Part shown: positions 12,060-24,716 of the stretch, piece after piece | Layout of the letters: the number at the start of each line of letters is the position of its first letter | How positions within the stretch are numbered: position 1 is the first letter of the stretch | Source of the DNA: Rhododendron vialii | Lineage: Eukaryota > Streptophyta > Magnoliopsida > Ericales > Ericaceae | Direction: 5' to 3' | Length of the DNA stretch: 64,000 nucleotides | Assembly (NCBI RefSeq): GCF_030253575.1 | Contig: NC_080563.1 | Location: forward strand, 13,907,001 to 13,971,000 | The notes under the pieces: model-generated | What the model saw: only the letters and a program-made list of their open reading frames with translations | What the model was told of the DNA's origin: nothing | Databases searched by the model: none | Made by a program: the position numbers and the translations under genes

Positions 12060-13378
12060 TTGAACCATCATATCACCACCACAACTACTCTCACCAACAC
12101 CAACACCTCCACCACCACCACTACACCACCACCACCACCACTCATCCACCACTCATCCACCACTAGCTCCACCACTCCACCACCAGCAGTTCCACCACCA
12201 CCATTTCCTTCACTACCACCACTACCACATCACCACCACCAACTCAACCATTCCACCACCACCACTTCCTCCACTACCACCACCAGCTCCACCATTCTAC
12301 CACCATCACTCCACCAACACCACCACCACCACTCCTACCACCACTTCACTACCACCATCACTACACCACCACCTACACCACTCCACCACCATCACTTCTT
12401 CCACTACCACCACCACTCTACCACCACCATCACTACACCACCACCACCGCTCCTACCACCAGCAGCTCCACCACCACCACTTCTTTCACTACCACCACCA
12501 CCACATCACCACCACTAACTCTACCATTCCACCACCACCACTTCCTCCACCACTCTACCACCACCACTCCACCACCACCACCACCACCACCGCCGCTCCT
12601 ACCACCACTACACCACCACTTCCACCACCTACATCACTCCACCACCACCACTTCCTCCACTACCACCACCACTCTACCACCACCACCACCGCTCCTACCA
12701 CTAGCAGCTCCACCACCACTTCCTTCACTACCATCACCACCACATCACCACTACCAACTCCACCATTCCACCACCACCACTTCCTCCACTACCACCACCA
12801 GCTCCACCACTCTACCACCACCATCACTACACCACCATCACCGCTCTTACCACCACTTCACCACCACCACCACTTCTACCACCTACACCACTCCACCACC
12901 ACCACTTCTTCCACTGCCACCACCACTCTACCACCCCCATCACTATACCACCACCACCGCTCCTACCACCACCACTTCCTTCACTACCACCACCACCACC
13001 ACCACTTCCTTCACTACCACCACCACCAACTCCACCACTACTACTTCCTCCACTACCACCACCAGCTCCACCACTCTACCACCACCACTCCACCAACACC
13101 ACCACCATCACTACACCACCACCATCGCTCCTACCACCACTTTACCACCACCACCACCTACACCACTCCACCACCACCACTCTACCACCACCATCACTAC
13201 ACCACCACCATTGCTCCTACCACCACTTCACCACCACCACCACCACCACTTCCACCACCTACACCACTCCACCACTACCACCACCACCACCACCACCACA
13301 CTACCACCAATGCTCCTACCACCACCTCCACCACTCCACCACCATCATCCCAACCATCACCACCACCACTACCATCAA
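12060..13378 (+). repeat. CCA/CCT-rich minisatellite with ~260-bp higher-order period
   Basis: 1.3 kb that on this strand is nearly free of G, built from ACC, CCA, CTCC and TTCC words. A phrase CTTCCTCCACTACCACC recurs near 12,263, 12,650, 12,780 and 13,045, and a CAACTC(A/C)ACCATTCC phrase near 12,235, 12,505, 12,750 and 13,025. That suggests about five units of 240-275 bp. His/Thr/Pro frames across it are not genes. Confidence 0.85.
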
Positions 13379-14025
13379 GACATGATGAGCACCCAATATT
13401 GTAGATATTTGGTGCGACTAGTCTCGCTTTATGTTGTTTTATCTTGCGTTTATTTAGCTTTTATAGCGATATCGCACGTAAGGTTGGTTTTTGTGTGTTT
13501 CAAGTAATTCATATAAATAAGGCACGTTTGAACGCCAAGGAATGTTCCGGATGCTTCCAAGTACCCGAAGACCCTGTCGGCCCCTTAAAATATGTCTAAG
13601 TATGGAAAAATGACTTTCTGAAAAAATATCGATTTTCAAGATAAAAAATGGCGGTAATTGGTCCTTGAATTTTTCTAAGAGTAACTACAAAGTTGCAAGA
13701 TTTTATTTGAAGAGCAAGGTCATGTTTTGATCCATTTTCTCTTGAGAAAAATGTGCAGTTTTCTGTTTTGTACTAAAAGTGGGGGTTGACATTTTGATTT
13801 AATTGAAATCTTGAAATTTTGGTAATGTCATTATTTCCAAATGGGGGATACTTTCATATTTTCATTAAATAAATTAAAATAAAGAAAAGGTAAAAGAAAA
13901 GTTTAAAATGTAGTCTTTACTTAAGTTTAGAGAATGAAAATAAGATGTTGAGAAGCTGTGATGTTGCTAGAAGCTGTTTGCTGAAGCTGAAGCCTCAACC
14001 TGAAATCTGCAGTTTTGAAGAATGT

Positions 14026-14189
14026 TATCGATAACATCCTCAATGGTATCGATACCATTTGTCCCTTTTTGGTGCAGAAGTTGTCCAGACTCAAGGGTAG
14101 CGATACCTATCCCATTTGTTATCGATACCATGTTTCTCCGGGGGAATATTTGAGTGATGTTATCGATACCCTTTTGATAAGTATCGATA
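14026..14189. promoter_or_regulatory. Cluster of TATCGATA palindromes in the solo LTR
   Basis: Perfect TATCGATA at 14,026, 14,047, 14,120, 14,161 and 14,182, and a variant TAGCGATA at 14,098, within 164 bases and 110-270 bases upstream of the TATA box. The placement suggests U3 enhancer sites. No binding factor can be assigned from sequence. Confidence 0.5.
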
Positions 14190-14299
14190 ACATTGGTCTC
14201 TTGCAGATATTTTTACTGCTTTTTGGACTTTCCATTTATGAAATACTTGCCACTTTTGGCAAGTTCAGGGATATTTTGTGGAGAGAAAATGCTGAGTTG

Positions 14300-14307
14300 T
14301 ATAAATA
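14300..14307 (+). promoter_or_regulatory. TATA box of the solo LTR
   Basis: TATAAATA followed by CCCCTCTCTTTCCC, typical of an LTR core promoter. Confidence 0.6.
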
Positions 14308-15348
14308 CCCCTCTCTTTCCCCCTTAGTTGTAGCTAGCACTTATCTACTTTAGTTTCTAGTTTTAGTTCTCTCTCTAGGAGAGATTTTTCCATTGTTGTC
14401 TTGCTCCAAGCTTTCTTAGTTAATTTTCTTAAGAACTCAAGTAAGTATTTGTCTTATGTTAATGTCTCGTTTATTAATGTTGTAGCTACGGCTTGGATCA
14501 TCCTTAATATCAAGTTTTTTAGATTTTGTCGGTTAAAAATGTTTGTCAATTCTAGCATGCTATCTAGTCTTTTCAATATGAGTGAGTAGTTTATTAGGCT
14601 CGGCCATGGGGTGATTAACACCTCGTGACTTATGTTTATCTTGCCTTTCCCAACTCAAGACTTGAGGTTTGGTTCGTAAATGTGCGTAATTTGCCCTTTT
14701 ATGTAACAAAACTTACCGATGTTAATCTCCGGTGATCATGTGCTTGCTCACACAGTTTCAAGAGCTATGTCTCGGTTCGTGTTTGCCAAAAGAACCAAAG
14801 AACTTGCTCGCTTTTCAAACTATGCTTCTAGTTCATGACCTTGATATTTAGTTTGAATTCAAGTTTTGGCGTTGTTAATCTCCGGTGATCATGTGCTTGC
14901 ACAAATGGTTTAGGGAGCGATGCCACATCTTGTGTTTAGCTTGTTATTCAAACTCTATATCAAGTCTAACCATTTTCATAGCTAAATCCTCCGGTTGATA
15001 GCCTATGCCATGCGATTCAACCGTATTTTCATTGAGAATTGTTAGATGGCTTAAGTTACGGGCGTTAGTAACTCCATTGCCTTACCGCTTTTAATTCTTA
15101 GTCCAAACTCATTTTCTAGTCTTTTTCATAAGGGTATTTCTCACATTTGAAAGGAAAACTAAAAGTTGCCCGTTTAAACGCCGCAAACCCTTACATCTAC
15201 AATCCGAACAAGCTATATTCGAGCTCCCTATGGATCGACTCAGACTTCCTCTCTATACTATGCAAATCTTTAGTTGTAGTCTGGTTAATAAATAATTGAA
15301 TTTGACAGCCGTTTGGTAAACTTCAACGACTACCGAATGGGCACATCA

Positions 15349-15493
15349 ATACACCACTACCACCACTCCACCATACCACACCACTCCTCCACCACCACCA
15401 ATACCAGCACTACACCACCCCACTACCATCACCACCTCCACCACTACACCACCACCACTACACCACCACCACCTCCACCACTCCTCCACCATT
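15349..15493 (+). repeat. CCA-rich minisatellite, right remnant
   Basis: 145 bases of the same CCA/CTCC words as 12,060-13,378. It was separated from that block by the solo LTR. Confidence 0.85.
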
Positions 15494-15658
15494 ATCAGAA
15501 GTATATTGTGACTGTTAGTAAATTAAGAGAAAATTGAAACAAAATTAATTCATCATTTTTAATTCAGTACTTAATATATTTTATCAAACAGCTTTTCAGC
15601 TTAACAATTTCAGCATTCAGTTTCCAGTACTTAATTTTTCAGTTTTATCAAACAGCCC

Positions 15659-16529
15659 CTATGTCTAGCAGGTGGTTGTGTTCTTTTGTTTATGCCCCTC
15701 CTAATTGGCAGCAGAGGGTGGTTTTCTGGGATAAGCTGAGGAGGATTAGTGAAGAAAATAAATTCTCGTGGCTATGCATCGGGGATTTCAACAAAGTGGG
15801 TTCAATCTGGGAAAAGCAAGGGGTAATGTGTGCAGTTGTTCAAGAATCGAACAATTCCAACAGCTGATGTCGGATTGTGAACTAATCAACCTTGAGTTCA
15901 AGGGGCAATGTTATACGTGGACCAACGAGCAGTATTAGGGAAAGATTGGATAGAGCAGTGGCAAATGTGGATTGGAGAGACCTTTTCCCTTATGCACAGG
16001 TTTTTGATGATTTAATTCTAGGGTCTGATCATGCACCACTCATTGTGATTGTTTGTATTCCACTTAAGAAGGTCCTTTATAGATTTAAGTTTGAATCTAC
16101 GTGGAGCACTAGTGAGGAATGTGGGGAGGTTATTTCAGGGGCTTGGAATTCTAGTCAAAGTGGGACGGTGTAGTTTGGTCTGACAAAAGCTAGCTAAGTG
16201 TAGGGATGCCCTCAAAGTATGGAGCAAGAAGAGTTTTGGAATCAACCTTGAGAAGATTAAAGAGCTCAAGACTCAAGTGGGCTATGTCCAGAATAAGGTC
16301 TTCTCGGAGGATGATTTTCAACAAGGAAAAAGCTATTAAGGAAGAGCTGGAAATGGCACGTCTGAGGGAGGAGATGTATCAGCACCAGAGATCGAGGCTA
16401 AAATTGGATCAAGTACGGAGATAAGAATACTTCCTTTTTTCATGCAACGGTGAATGAGAGAAGGCAGAGGAATCAAATTTCAAAGATCAAAGATAATATG
16501 GGGATCTGGTTAACGGAGGAGCAAAAACT
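15659..16529 (+). pseudogene. LINE endonuclease end and linker to RT
   Basis: Frames encode FVYAPPNWQQRVVFWDKLRRI and WLCIGDFN (endonuclease catalytic DFN region), then RERLDRAVANVDWRDLFP and LGSDHAPL (the terminal SDH motif), then a basic linker ending WLTEEQ. Several frameshifts. The Athila LTR starts at 16,530. Confidence 0.85.
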
Positions 16530-17942
16530 TGATGTGAAATTTTAATTACTCGCAAGCGCACGAATCGTACCGAAGTATAGTAATGCAAGAGCGAGGTCGA
16601 ACCCACAGGGACTTGTGATTTTTCTAGGAAAAATAAGTAACTCAAACCGATTAAACCCTAACCTAGTTGACAAAAGTTGTGATTGATTTTTAAACTAAAA
16701 ATGAAAAGTAAAAACAATGAACTAAATTATCAAAGACGAGGAAATTGAAGTTTCTTTTTAATCAATGGAAAAATACTAAGGTTTCGGAATCCACGCTCAT
16801 TAACTAGTATCATTAGATATTCATGATCATTGACTTTACCTAAAATTTCTTCATGATAAACTGAAAGCTAATTCTGTTACGTACCACGGAAAATATCATC
16901 GTGAAAGTTCATCAAAAAGTCTAATGTTTGTTCCTCTCCGCTCGCAAATATAAAACCAAATTATTAATTGTATCCACTTTTAACAAATCACAATAAATAT
17001 CTAGTTTTATAGTTAACGATGAAAAACCAGCTTTTAATGCTAAAGACAATTCCAAATCATGAGTAAAACATGATTGAACTCATATCCAGAATCTATCCCT
17101 AACAATTGATTTGGAGCAAGAACAATTTAATCAAAATCAAACCACATATTCAGGTAAAATCAAATCTCATGAATATATAAATAATAATCATTAATGGGGC
17201 TTCATCCTCAACCCTAGTTAAAGAGTTTAACCGCTCATAGAGTCAAAACACATAAATACGTAAAGATAAAACTCCATTGAAGAAAATAAGGTCTCACAAA
17301 ATATGACAAGATGTTCAACACTTAATTCCTCCTTGCTCGAGCCGTGGCCTCTGATCTTCGAATTCCCGTCGTGATCGTCAACTCCAGCCGAGGTAGTGCT
17401 TCTGCTGCGTGGTGGTAGTAAAGTGATATCTTCTACTGATCCTTAAATAATTAGAGCAAGAAAACTCTTTTGGAAATAGAATCCTCATTTCCTTCCCCAA
17501 CTCTTAATTTCCCTTCTTTTAGGATTCTATAACACAATCCACGTGCCTACTAAAGGAAAGTCATAGGTTGGGTTCAACTCCTTCCAAAATCAGGTTCCAT
17601 AATCACCAATGAACTTTGCCCAAAAATTGGGCCACGTGCATACAATCATATTAAAGTTAAGAAAACTTAATTCAATTTTGATCATGAAAAATTCTCTAGG
17701 CTTCATATATTTAGATTGCGCTTGACTATTTTAACCACGGGCTCATCTTTGACACCAAATAAAATTTGACTTCATGCTTTCTGGATTTGACGGGCAAAAC
17801 GTAGTTACCTTCATTTTTTCCTGCAAAAACGATAATCCAATATAAGTGATGAAAGTTATAATAATCATAGGCAATTACACGCATTTTGGGACTAACAATA
17901 TGTGATATGGGACTTCCATGTGTCAATAATGTGTGCTCATCA
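16530..17942 (-). repeat. 3' LTR of the Athila element (left side)
   Basis: 1,413 bp, plus-strand start TGATGTGAAATTTT and end TGCTCATCA (TG...CA on the minus strand). The first ~180 bases match 30,579-30,770 well, but the middle is strongly diverged. Confidence 0.82.
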
Positions 17943-17999
17943 AATCCCCCAAACCTACATTTTGCTAGTCCTCGAGCAAGAGAAATAAAATTAAGACAA

Positions 18000-18950
18000 A
18001 GAAAAAGAACAATAATAACTAATCCTTTTTCGAAGGAGTCTGATTGCATTTAGCATATGCAACAAGCCTTTAAACCCCTAGGTTGCCCTCGTGGACGAGT
18101 TATAGTCCCGTGAAGGTTTGCCGTGAATATACCCACAAAATTCTTAAAAAGATGACACTCGATTAGAATTCCAAACAATAGTATATGGCCTCTCAAAGTA
18201 ACTGGTGTGAGTGTAACACAAGTTAGAGGCAAGTTATTTCATTCATTAACAAAGTTAAACAAGTGAACATTCTAATCCGAATTAGTACAAAAACTGTTCC
18301 TCCCACATATATCTGGATAGAAAGAAATCACAAGGCATGCGTGTAAAGTGAAAAGTCACACAAAGATGTTCATTAACCTCGAAAACAATACACACACCTT
18401 CAATGCCTTAATACTCATCAAAATGCGTATATCAAATTATAGCCCCTCCCCTTTATTCATATATATTTCTTTTTTTTTCCTTTTTTTAATATATATTTTT
18501 TCTTGTGGTCGTGCAATGCCTTGGTCCCTTAAGCTTTCTAATTGACCCTTGTAGCGAGTTTTAGGCCAGTGACACCCAAACCAGACGGCTTTAGGGCACT
18601 AGATGTAGAGAACACCCCAACGGACTTAATCACTCAAGTCAAAAAGGCTACGAACCGAAGCTAACCACACATGACAATCGCAGAACTCTCCACCGTTTGA
18701 CGCGAACACTCACTGCTTACTGAGGCAAGAGGCCCGGATGCTAAGTGAAAAGCCCGAAAAAGCATGCACTTTATTCATTATTATTAATTTTTTTTTGGGA
18801 AAGGACATTAAGCATTCCAATAAGACATCTGACTCATACTGAGGCATCAAGAATATATGTAAGGCACTCGAGGTCAATTTCAAATTTAAGTGTGATAGTG
18901 CTTGTGTAAAGGCATGTACACAAGTGATTAATCGCTATCCAAACATAGGT
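18000..18950 (-). other. Athila 3' non-coding region
   Basis: No coding frame with recognisable domain. Athila elements usually have a long region between integrase and the 3' LTR, sometimes env-like. Nothing env-like can be seen here. Confidence 0.5.
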
Positions 18951-19140
18951 GATACTCTCTCCGTCCCACTTTGTTCTGCCTGTTTCCTTTTTGGAACATC
19001 CCAAAAAATTATCGATATCTCACAATCTATAATATTTTATTAAATGCTCAAATACTTGATTGCAAAAATGCTTACAATCTATAATATTCACAACTTTATG
19101 CGTTATGATATATTTTTCATTAAATGCTCAAATACTCAAT
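18951..19140. mobile_element. Stowaway-like MITE fragment in the integrase region
   Basis: ACTCTCTCCGTCCCACTTTG is a Stowaway-type terminus. The insertion or deletion ends the Athila integrase frame at SDGGKHF (about 19,140-19,155). A 33-base phrase AATGCTCAAATACT... is present twice, at 19,041 and 19,123. Confidence 0.5.
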
Positions 19141-19897
19141 TGCAAAAATGCTTACCGCCATCGCTAATAATAGCTCGTGGTGTCCCAAAACGAGCAAACA
19201 CATTATCTTTCAAAAACTACACCACCACTTTGTGATCATTAGTTTTACATGCAATGGCTTCAACCCACTTAGAAACATAATCAACAGCGACAAAGATATA
19301 TAAATTACCAAAGGAATTAGGGAATGGACCCATAAAATCAATGCCCCATACATCAAATATCTCTACAATCAGAATTGGGTTGAGAGGCATCATATTTCTC
19401 CTTGTAATACGACCTAATTTTTGACAACGCTCACAAGCTATACAGTATGCATGTGAATCTTGAAAAATAGAAGGCCAATAAAATCCACACCGCAAAATTT
19501 TTGCAGTCGTCTTTTTAGCACTAAAATGGCCTCCACATGCATAATCATGACAAAAAGAAATGACACTTCGTTGGTCACTTTCAGGAATGCACCTTCTAAT
19601 AATCTGGTCTGGGCAATATTTAAACAAGTATGGATCATCCCAAAAGAAGTACTTAATCTTAGATAAAAATTTAGATTTATCATATTTGGGCCAATGCAAA
19701 GGTATCTCTCCAGTTACAAGATAATTTACAATATCTGCAAACCAAGGTGAAGATAATTGAGACACATGCATCAATTGTTCATCAGGAAAAGTTTCAGAGA
19801 TGGGCAATGAATCCTCAGTGAACTCAACAATTAATCTAGACAGATGGTCAGCTACCACATTTTCGGAGCCTTTTTTTATCTCGAATCTCAATATCAA
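19141..19897 (-). pseudogene. Athila integrase remnant
   Basis: Reads [20 protein letters not shown] and a CxxC pair (HHCC zinc finger), then [10 protein letters not shown] with the first catalytic Asp, then after one stop FGTPRAIISDGG with the second Asp. It is truncated before the catalytic Glu. Confidence 0.88.
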
Positions 19898-20108
19898 ATT
19901 CTTGCAGTAACAAAATCCATCTAATTAATCTAGATTTAGCATCTTTTTTAGACAACAGATACTTCAATGCAGCATGATCCGAATAGACTAAGACATTAGA
20001 ACCCAATAAATAAGCTCTAAACTTATCAAGTGCAAAAACAACTGCTAGTAACTCCTTTTCTATTGTGGAATAGTTTAGTTGTGCATCGTTTAAAGTCTTA
20101 CTAGCATA

Positions 20109-20893
20109 TTAAATTACATGAGGGAGCTTATCGACACATTGTCCTAAAACAGCGCCTACTACGTAATCAGAGGTATCACACATAATTTCAAAAGGGACAT
20201 TCCAATTGGGTGGTCGAATTATAGGGGTGGAGGTCAACTCACTTTTTAATCTCTCAAAAGCATGAAGGCACTCCTCATTGAACACAAACGGGGAATCTTT
20301 GGCTAGCAAATTATATAGAGGTTTAGCAATTTTACTAAAGTCTTTAATGAACCTCCTATAAAAGCCCGCATGACCCAAAAATGATCTAATCTCTTTTATA
20401 GTACGTGGGGGTGGAAGGTTAGATATCAAATCAATTTTAGCTTTATCCACTTCAATACCTTTATGCGAGATGATATGCCCTAATACAATTCCTTGCTTAA
20501 CCATAAAGTGACATTTTTCCCAATTAAGCACAAGACTTTTTTCTTTACATCGCACTAACACTATGGTCAAATGGTGTAAGCATTCATCAAAAGAAGATCC
20601 AAAAACTGAAAAATCATCCATAAACACTTCCAAAAAATGTTCTACCATGTCAGAAAAAATACTAACCATGCATCGCTGAAAGGTGGCTGGTGCATTGCAT
20701 AGTCCAAATGGCATGCGGCGGTAGGCAAAAGTACCATAAGGGCATGTGAACATGTCTTTTCTTGGTCTTCCGGTGCAATGGGAATTTGATTATAACCAGA
20801 ATAACCATCGAGAAAGCAATAATACTCATGTCCCGCCAATCTTTCTAACATTTGGTCGATAAACGGTAAAGGAAAATGATCTTTTCGTGTCAT
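20109..20893 (-). pseudogene. Athila reverse transcriptase and RNase H start
   Basis: Two overlapping frames carry YYCFLDGYSGYNQI, YRRMPFGLCNAPATFQRCM and FMDDFSVFG (the YxDD box), followed by GHIISHKGIEVD and LGHAGFYRRFIKDF. RNase H continues toward 19,900 with stops. The frame break near 20,700 inactivates it. Confidence 0.9.
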
Positions 20894-20926
20894 GGAATTT
20901 AATTTTTGATAGTCTATGCAAACACG

Positions 20927-22903
20927 TCATCCTGTTTGAACACGGGTTGGAACTAATTCATTGTCTTCATTTTTTACTACCGTCACACCCGATTTCTTAG
21001 GAACAACTTGAACAGGACTCACCCAATTGCTATCAGAGATTGGATAAATAACTCTAGCATCTAAAAGCTTAAGAATTTCTGCTCTAACTACTTCTTGCAT
21101 AGCAGGATTTAGATGCCTTTCTGGCTCACGTGAAGTTTTAGCATTTTCCTCTAAATGGATTCTATGCATGACCAATGAAGGACTAACTCCCTTGATATCA
21201 TTTATGGACCACCCTATTGCTTCCTTGTGCTCTTTTAGAACATTCAACAATTTTTGTTCTTGTGTATCATCTAAATCAGAGGCTATGATTATTGGTAAAG
21301 ACTCACAAGGGCCAAGGAATTTGTATTTGAGAGTGTTTGGCAATGGTTTGAGTTCTAACTTAGGTGGCTCCACTATAGATGGAAGTGCTGGTGATGTAGA
21401 CAGTGAAAGAGGAACCACTTTTGGTTGCCATTCATCAATGCTCATTAACAGGGCAGCATCTAATAAAGCATTAACCTGCTCAATTGATTCATCTATGTCA
21501 AATTCACATCCAAAATGAGCTAGACAAGCTTCTAAGGAATCCTCATAACTTGACTGAACAAAAGTATTTTCAACCAAAGTGTCTATCATACAAACTGTAC
21601 TAACCTCATCTTCATCTAGTGGTTGCTTGCTTGTATTAAAAAATTTTTGCTCGACAGTCATATTACCAAATGATAATTTCATTACGCCATTTCTACAATT
21701 GATTAAAGCATTAGAAGTGGCTAAGAAAGGACGCACTAAAATAACAGGAATTTGCCCATTAGAGTTTTGGACAGGCTGAGTGTCAAGGACTATGAAGTCC
21801 ACAGGAAAATAGAATTTGTCAACCTTAATTAGAACATCCTCAATGACTCCTCTAGGAATTTTGATAGATCTATCAGCTAATTGGAGTGTTACTTGAGTGG
21901 TTTTTAACTCTCCTAACCCTAATTGTGAGTACACTGAGTAAGGCAATAAATTGACGCTCGCCTCCAAATCTAACAAAGCCTGATCGATATGATGGTTACC
22001 TATAACGCAAGAAATTGTTGGACAACCAGGGTCTTTATATTTTATTGGAATTTTGCATTGGATAATGGAGCTAACCTGTTCAGTTAAAAATGCCTTCTTT
22101 GGAACATTTGTCTTCCTTTTTATAGTGACTAGATCTTTCAAAAATTTAGCATACGAGGGCACTTGTTGAATGGCATCTAAGAATGGAATGTTGATTTGCA
22201 CTTGCTTAAACACTTGTAGAATGTCTCCAAATTGTGCGCGTTTCTTAGGAGCTACTAGTCGATGAGGATAAGGAGCTTTAGGGACAAAGTTCCTAATAGG
22301 TGGCTCTATTATAAGTGGTGGAGAACTAGACTCTTGAACTTTAGTAGGATCAACATGATTCTCTTCTTTTTCAGCTTCAGCTAATTCTTTTGTTGGCATA
22401 CTAACTTTATTATCAACTTCTTTCCTGGATCTAAAGGTAATGATTGATTGAACATGGTGTTGCTCGTTTGAAGGAGTAGAGGTGGTGCCTATAGAAAACT
22501 GCCCTTTTGGATTCATTAGAGTTTGACTCGGAAACTTCCCTTTCTCTCTCTCTGCAACTTGATTAGCCAATTGACCCATTTGATTTTCCAATTTAGCGAT
22601 GGCTATGTGAGTGAAATTTTTAATCTCAGTAATGGCTTGAGTGTTCAAATGAGTAGTACTTTTCATTTCAGCCATGAATGCTTTAAGAGTGTCATCTAAG
22701 GATGATTGTTGTTGTGGTGCAACAGATTGGAAGTTCGGTTGAGACACGGGAGTTGGAGCATAAAAAGACTGAGATTGAGCAAGATATGATTTGTAGGAGG
22801 ACGAAAACCTGGGGGAGATTGGTTTTGTGAATGAAAAGGTTGCCCACCTATATTTGTAGAAGGTTGGTTCTGACGCCATGAAAAGTTTGGATGATTTTGC
22901 CAA
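20927..22903 (-). pseudogene. Athila gag C-terminus, protease and RT start
   Basis: A 658-codon open frame, the longest in the element. The protease active site reads LLDLEASVNLLPYSVYSQLG, where Athila normally has D-L-G-A, so a Gly to Glu change hits the active-site loop. The C-terminal part (PERHLNPAMQEVVRAEILKLLDARVIYPISDSNWVSPVQ) begins the RT domain. The upstream part is Gln/Pro-rich gag linker. It continues into the RT frame after a shift near 20,910. Confidence 0.88.
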
Positions 22904-24006
22904 TTTTGGTTGTATGTTTCCGAAAAAGGACTAGCAAATGATTTTCCATAACTATTAAATGCGTTAGCTTGTTCAACATGGCTATCAGAATATCCAATAA
23001 TGGAAGGACATGTTTGTGTTGTGTGCATGTGACTACCGTAAAGAGAACAGACCTCACTTTGAACTTGATTGGCTGACTCCATAGTTTTACTTAAAACTAA
23101 CGCCTCAACCTTTTGAGTAAGATTATCTAACTTTACTCTCATATCTGAATCTTCTTTCACCTCATATAATCCCCCTCTCTTAGGTGTGGAAGTTGGTTTG
23201 TCTCAATGAGAAGTAAAATCCCACTGTCGAGATCTCTCAGACAAATTTTCAAGAAATTCATAAGCTGCTTCACCCCTAAGATTTAAAAAATCACCACCGT
23301 TCATTGATTCAATCATATTGTGATTAGACTGAGTTAAACCATTATAGAAAAATTGGACAAGTCTCCATGTTTCAAAACCATGAGGGGGGCACTTTAAAAT
23401 AAGATCTTTAAATCTCTCCCAACTCTCATAAAATTTTTCATGTTCTTCTTGACAAAAATCAGTAATTTCCCTCCTTAGATGTGTTGTTCTAGACATTGAA
23501 AAGAATTTTGAAAGAAACTTTTTAACGAGGGTGTCCCATGAAGTGATTGAGCCAGAGGGTAGAGAATTTAACCATGCCTTTGCTTTATCTTTCAGTGAAA
23601 AGGGAAAAAGGTGCAATTTAACAGACTCCTTAGAAAAATTTTAAAACCTAAAGGTAGCTCAAATTTCAAGAAAGTCTTTAACATGCATGTATGGATCCTC
23701 TCGTTCAACCCTGTGAAATTGAGGAAGAAGTTGTATTATGTGAGGTTTCAGTTCAAACTGTGTCGCATTTGTCGTGGGTAACACAATACAAGAAGGAGGA
23801 TTCGTGGTTACGGGTGAGAACAACTCTCTTAGAGGTCTTGTATTCTCTACAAGTTCCGTCATTTTTAATTGATTATGTTCTACTCTTTGAATTTTTAAGC
23901 TGTGTTGAAATGTTCTCTCAATTTCCGGATCAAGAGGTATTAATTCTATGTTTTTCGAATGGCAACCAAACATAAACTTATGAATGAAAGCAAATAAGGG
24001 GAACAA
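22903..24006 (-). pseudogene. Athila gag
   Basis: Three frames: 23,659-24,006 (FELKPHIIQLLPQFHRVEREDPYMHVKDFLEI, typical Athila gag start), 23,203-23,616 (retrotransposon gag domain with KAKAWLNSLPSGSITSWDTL and the following LRREITDFCQ), and 22,696-23,160 (linker). Stops near 23,640 and 23,180 separate them. Confidence 0.85.
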
Positions 24007-24179
24007 TTGAAAAAAAAATAATAAAATAAAATAAAAATGTGACAGAAGTGTCTACTGCTAATAAATACAATGATACTTCTCGGTTTTTTTTTTCCAAACA
24101 CTTACTAACACGTTAATAAGAAAACAATAAATAATTACAATAAAGTAAATTCTACTGACCTTCCCAAAGGTTGCTTCAA

Positions 24180-24716
24180 ACTCCAACCACTATGGTCTTG
24201 TTTGGTAACCATTTCATTTCCTGTTTTCTGTTTTCATTTTCAAAATTTTCAAAATTTAGAACTGAAAGTTTGTTTGGTTGTCTATTTTCATTTTTAAAAA
24301 TTAAAATGAATTTTCTAAATTTTTGAAAATTGAGAAAGTACCAAAAGTCTACTTTCACTTCTTGTAAAAATAAAAAATCGGCTGCCAAATCTGGAACGCG
24401 CGTTTTGTTTCCCCTTATCTCATCTGAGTCTTCCCTTATCTCATTTGAGTCTTCCCCAGATCCATCAATCTCTCTCGATCCCACTGGTTTCAAGCGGCTA
24501 AAAAGGTCTCTCTCTTTCTCTCTTGTGGTTTTCAGTTATGATATTCCGACAATCAGTACAATTATCTTCATGCTTGTCAAATTCAAATTGGATAATTTAG
24601 TTTTGCTTCTTAGTGATCTAAATATCTGTTTGGTCATTCGCAAAGTTGAAGTCGAAAGCAACTATTCTTTGTAGACTTTGGAACTTATTGATTTAACTTG
24701 GTGATTTTGGGGTTCC
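24180..24716. other. Unassigned sequence between Athila gag and chromovirus fragment
   Basis: Begins TCTTGTTTGGTAACCATTTC with A/T-rich inverted motifs such as AAAATTTTCAAAATTT, resembling a MITE terminus. It continues with a duplicated 21-bp CTTCCCTTATCTCAT(C/T)TGAG motif (24,410-24,460) and a CT-rich stretch that looks like a gene leader. No coding frame is supported. It may be filler captured when the chromovirus fragment was joined. Confidence 0.4.

Larger units (their letters stand above)
13383..15348 (+). mobile_element. Solo LTR, Athila-like Ty3/Gypsy
   Basis: Begins TGATGAGCACCCAATATTG and ends CGAATGGGCACATCA. The flanks AGACA and ATACA form a 5-bp target duplication with one mismatch. 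The start matches the LTR start of the minus-strand Athila element in this window (TGATGAGCACACATTATTG). A TATA box lies at 14,300. No interior or second LTR follows, because the CCA array resumes at once, so LTR-LTR recombination removed the rest. A 27-bp phrase starting GTTAATCTCCGGTG occurs twice (near 14,720 and 14,875). Confidence 0.82.
11870..15658. mobile_element. TIR element (hAT-like?) filled with CCA-rich minisatellite
   Basis: The left end GACTTATTTGATAACC and the inverted right end GGGCTGTTTGATAAAAC share TTTGATAA, and both continue into similar AT-rich subterminal sequence (ATTAAGTA...). The host bases CTATG occur on both sides (11,865-11,869; 15,659-15,663), and the flanking 8-mers agree at 6 of 8. 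The LINE frame reads through when the element is removed. No transposase. Contents: two CCA-rich blocks separated by a solo LTR. Family assignment is tentative. Confidence 0.7.

Noticed and set aside
12060..12518. 152-codon His/Thr/Pro-rich open frame
   Set aside because: It is a read-through of the CCA-rich minisatellite. All three frames are open by composition and there is no domain.
14026..14189. TATCGATA sites as DREF binding sites
   Set aside because: DREF is an insect factor. Only the palindrome is shared, so the plant binder is unknown.
12060..15493. CRISPR-like regular repeats
   Set aside because: Minisatellite without conserved repeat/spacer layout, in a eukaryotic genome.
18000..18950. 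Athila env-like gene
   Set aside because: No open frame of useful length, signal peptide or membrane segment on the minus strand.
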